A stretch of DNA of 8,373 nt from DZBG01 sp049241565 (GTDB lineage: Bacteria; Bdellovibrionota; Bacteriovoracia; Bacteriovoracales; Bacteriovoracaceae), in the NCBI GenBank assembly GCA_049241565.1, contig JBMLQL010000008.1, positions 1-8,373 of the forward strand, in the 5' to 3' direction. The position numbers and the translations under genes were made by a program. Shown in pieces: positions 7,099 to 8,373 of the stretch. The notes beneath the pieces are model-generated. The model worked only from the letters and a program-made list of their open reading frames with translations, was not told where the DNA came from and searched no databases. How positions within the stretch are numbered: the first letter of the stretch is position 1; the number at the start of each line of letters is the position of its first letter.

Positions 7099-7595
7099 TA
7101 ATTAATACAGGAATTTTTAAGCCTACCCCGTTGAAGGATACGGATGAGCAAGCTTTCCAAGAAATTATAGATATTAATTTGAAAGGGGCTTTTTTTTTCA
7201 GTGCAACGAGCTTTGCCTTTTATGAACCATGGGGGGCAATAATACTTATCGCCTCTATATCTGGGAAACAAGGAGGCTCTGATTTTTCGGTTTATAATGC
7301 CTCAAAAGCAGCTTTGCGCTCTTTAACACAATCTTTTGCTTCTGACTTGCTGTCAGACAAAATCCGTGTTAATTCTATCTTCCCAGTTTTTATACGTACT
7401 CCCCTTCAAGATAAATTGGGAATTTCAGAGGAAATGATCACACAATGTGAAAATTCAGTTCCTCTTAAACAATTTGGACAACCAAGGAAAATCGCAAAAG
7501 CTGCTGTTTTTCTAGCGTCTGATGACTCAAGCTATATGACAGGAGCGGATATGCTTATTGATGGAGGGTTGATAAACATTTCTCCTCCTTTTTAG
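7068..7595 (+). pseudogene. Short-chain dehydrogenase/reductase, N-terminally truncated
   Basis: Similarity to classical SDRs begins at about FGKWDTLIINTGIF, equivalent to the FGxLDxLVNNAGI block, and runs to the normal C-terminus (TGADMLIDGG). Counting from TTG 7095, the catalytic residues are present: Asn28 in INLKG, Ser54, Tyr67 and Lys71 (YNASK). About 80 N-terminal residues with the Gly-rich NAD(P)-binding motif are gone, replaced by the IS481 fragment in a different frame. There is no ATG start; TTG 7095 is the first usual alternative and would lie inside the fourth strand. The NNAG motif reads INTG, and the conserved PG after the catalytic loop reads PV (SIFPVFIRTPL); both are unusual and may reflect decay. 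It could not bind cofactor, so it is almost certainly non-functional. The substrate is unknown. Confidence 0.85.
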
Positions 7596-8319
7596 CTTCC
7601 GAGTCGCTCAACCATTTATGATCTTTTCGAAGATATGTGAATTGGACTTCTGCTATTTGTTCATTAAGCTCACCAGGGAGTTTTTCTACCCCTTTGTATT
7701 GATACCCTTGGAAAGGAATTTTAGCTTCATTTAAGGCGTTTTCCAAAGAAGAAAGATGAGACATTTTGTCATCAATGAAGATAACCTTCTTTGGTTTCCA
7801 CTGAACTTTATCTAAGAATTGAACTAACAAAGCTCCCTTGGTACTTTTCTCATCGCCTAGAAATAGAACACCGTCTTTAAAAAGTGAGTAGTCGTTTTCT
7901 TTCTTAGCTCCGTCGCCAAAATAGATGATTTGGTTTTTAGGAAACGATTTAGAAAAATCAAGATTGAATTGCTTTAAAATTTTTAACCTCCAATCTTCTG
8001 CATTTTCAATAACCCCAAATTTTCCAGTTCGAGCTGCGGTCAAAGCTATAGTTTTGACTCCACGATTCTCTAATTTATTGACAAGTCTCGGAGCAGAAGA
8101 ATCAATAAGTATTATTTTGCCCTCATTTAGCATGATACTCATTAAGTAGGGGATTTCTTTTGGATCAATATCTTTCCAAGATACTGGACGAAAACGTGCT
8201 CCACAAGGGCGTAAAACCATATCGTTGTATGTAATTAATACATCGTCCACATCAAATATAATCAAGGTATCCTTGTCTGCGCTGTCTAATTCTGATCGAA
8301 TGTTATTGAAAGAGTCAAT
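7555..8319 (-). pseudogene. DUF2608 HAD-like protein, 5' end cut by an IS
   Basis: The frame is open from the IS tip at 8319 and encodes about 254 residues, starting IDSFNNIRSELDSADKDT and then LIIFDVDDVL. HAD-type motifs are in order: FDVDD (nucleophile and acid/base Asp), ALTAART (motif II Thr), STKGALL (motif III Lys candidate) and VIFIDDK (motif IV Asp pair). Overall layout matches DUF2608 (PF11019), presumed phosphatase-like proteins of Legionella and chlamydia-like bacteria that often carry a signal peptide. That N-terminus is missing here. In-frame reading upstream enters the IS end and meets TAA at 8335-8337 with no ATG between. A TTG at 8263-8265 could start translation but would clip the first strand just before the catalytic Asp. 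The C-terminal KKEEKCLSTLHQ overlaps the SDR end on the other strand. Probably a truncated, inactive gene, although its core frame is intact. Confidence 0.75.
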
Positions 8320-8373
8320 TGACCTTGCTACAATTTACTAGACACATAGAATCCGAACAATTAAAAATTGTTA
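8320..8373 (+). mobile_element. IS3-type terminus, second copy (tip at 8320), element continues beyond window
   Basis: Beginning at TGACCTTGCTACAATTTACT and followed by AGACACATAGAATCCGAACA, this end matches the inverted 169-208 end at 30 of 40 positions without gaps. The tip is TGACC and the internal block TAGACAC is conserved, as in IS3-family ends. The tip faces left, so the body of this element lies to the right, outside the window. About 75% identity is what I would expect between the left and right ends of one IS type, so this is plausibly the left end of a copy in the same orientation as the left remnant; that cannot be proved here. AACAATT and AATTGTT (8356-8372) form a small palindrome within it. 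Confidence 0.7.

Noticed and set aside
6837..7271. Minus-strand open frame of 144 codons
   Set aside because: It is antisense to the IS481 and SDR remnants, whose protein similarity is clear on the plus strand. Its own product shows no recognisable domain or operon link.
7555..7640. Intrinsic terminator between the convergent SDR and DUF2608 genes
   Set aside because: No GC-rich stem with a T-run is visible on either strand.
169..8359. An 8.2-kb transposon with TG...CA outer ends (TGTTCGG at 169, CCGAACA ending at 8359)
   Set aside because: The inverted repeats read equally well the other way. The inward-facing tips TGATC/TGACC with internal GACAC fit IS3 ends, the OrfB remnant lies just outside on the left, and no transposase abuts the repeats on the inside.
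8356..8372. Perfect 7-base inverted repeat AACAATT/AATTGTT as a terminator or operator
   Set aside because: It is wholly AT-rich with a three-base spacer and no following U-tract of interest. It lies inside the IS end and is probably incidental.

Overview
This AT-rich window carries a large RHS/YD-repeat toxin gene with a tight train of small immunity-like genes. It is set between decayed insertion sequences and two genes cut by IS ends. The most likely host is an environmental member of the Chlamydiota (the Parachlamydia, Waddlia and Simkania groups). This rests on recalled protein style: an RHS core ending in VDYFGL rather than the usual DPxGL, a pre-toxin segment of a type I associate with these organisms, and a DUF2608 HAD-like protein, a family known from Legionella and chlamydia-like bacteria. 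Genus cannot be decided from the sequence.

Layout, left to right. Bases 1-208 are the wrecked 3' end of an IS3-family element: an OrfB fragment with an internal deletion and a stop, then its right terminal repeat, whose tip is at 208. Bases 187-6791 are one minus-strand operon, read right to left: the 1829-residue RHS protein, then four genes of about 85-106 residues. The gaps between these five genes are 2, 9, -4 and 1 bases. The first small gene is the best candidate for the cognate immunity protein. The next two are related cysteine-knuckle proteins (one a CPCC protein), and the last is an acidic helical protein whose C-terminus now runs into the IS3 end. Bases 6792-6969 hold the RHS leader and a possible plus-strand promoter.

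Bases 6970-7595 are a plus-strand scar. The first ~30 codons of an IS481-family transposase are joined, out of frame, to an SDR oxidoreductase that has lost its N-terminal cofactor-binding third. Bases 7555-8319 are a minus-strand DUF2608/HAD-like gene whose 5' end stops exactly where a second IS3-type terminus starts (8320-8373). The two IS3 ends match at 30 of 40 positions without gaps, and both have their tips pointing into the window. The 8.1-kb segment between them is therefore framed like the cargo of a composite transposon, or is an island left by IS-mediated rearrangement.

Functional reading: the RHS protein has a Sec-type signal peptide, a long YD-repeat shell, a conserved core end, a Cys/His-rich linker, a hydrophobic pre-toxin segment and a small C-terminal tip that is probably the toxin. 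The small genes downstream are probably cognate and orphan immunity genes. Everything right of 6900 looks decayed or truncated, while the RHS operon is intact apart from its last gene. No tRNA, rRNA, CRISPR array or convincing intrinsic terminator was seen.
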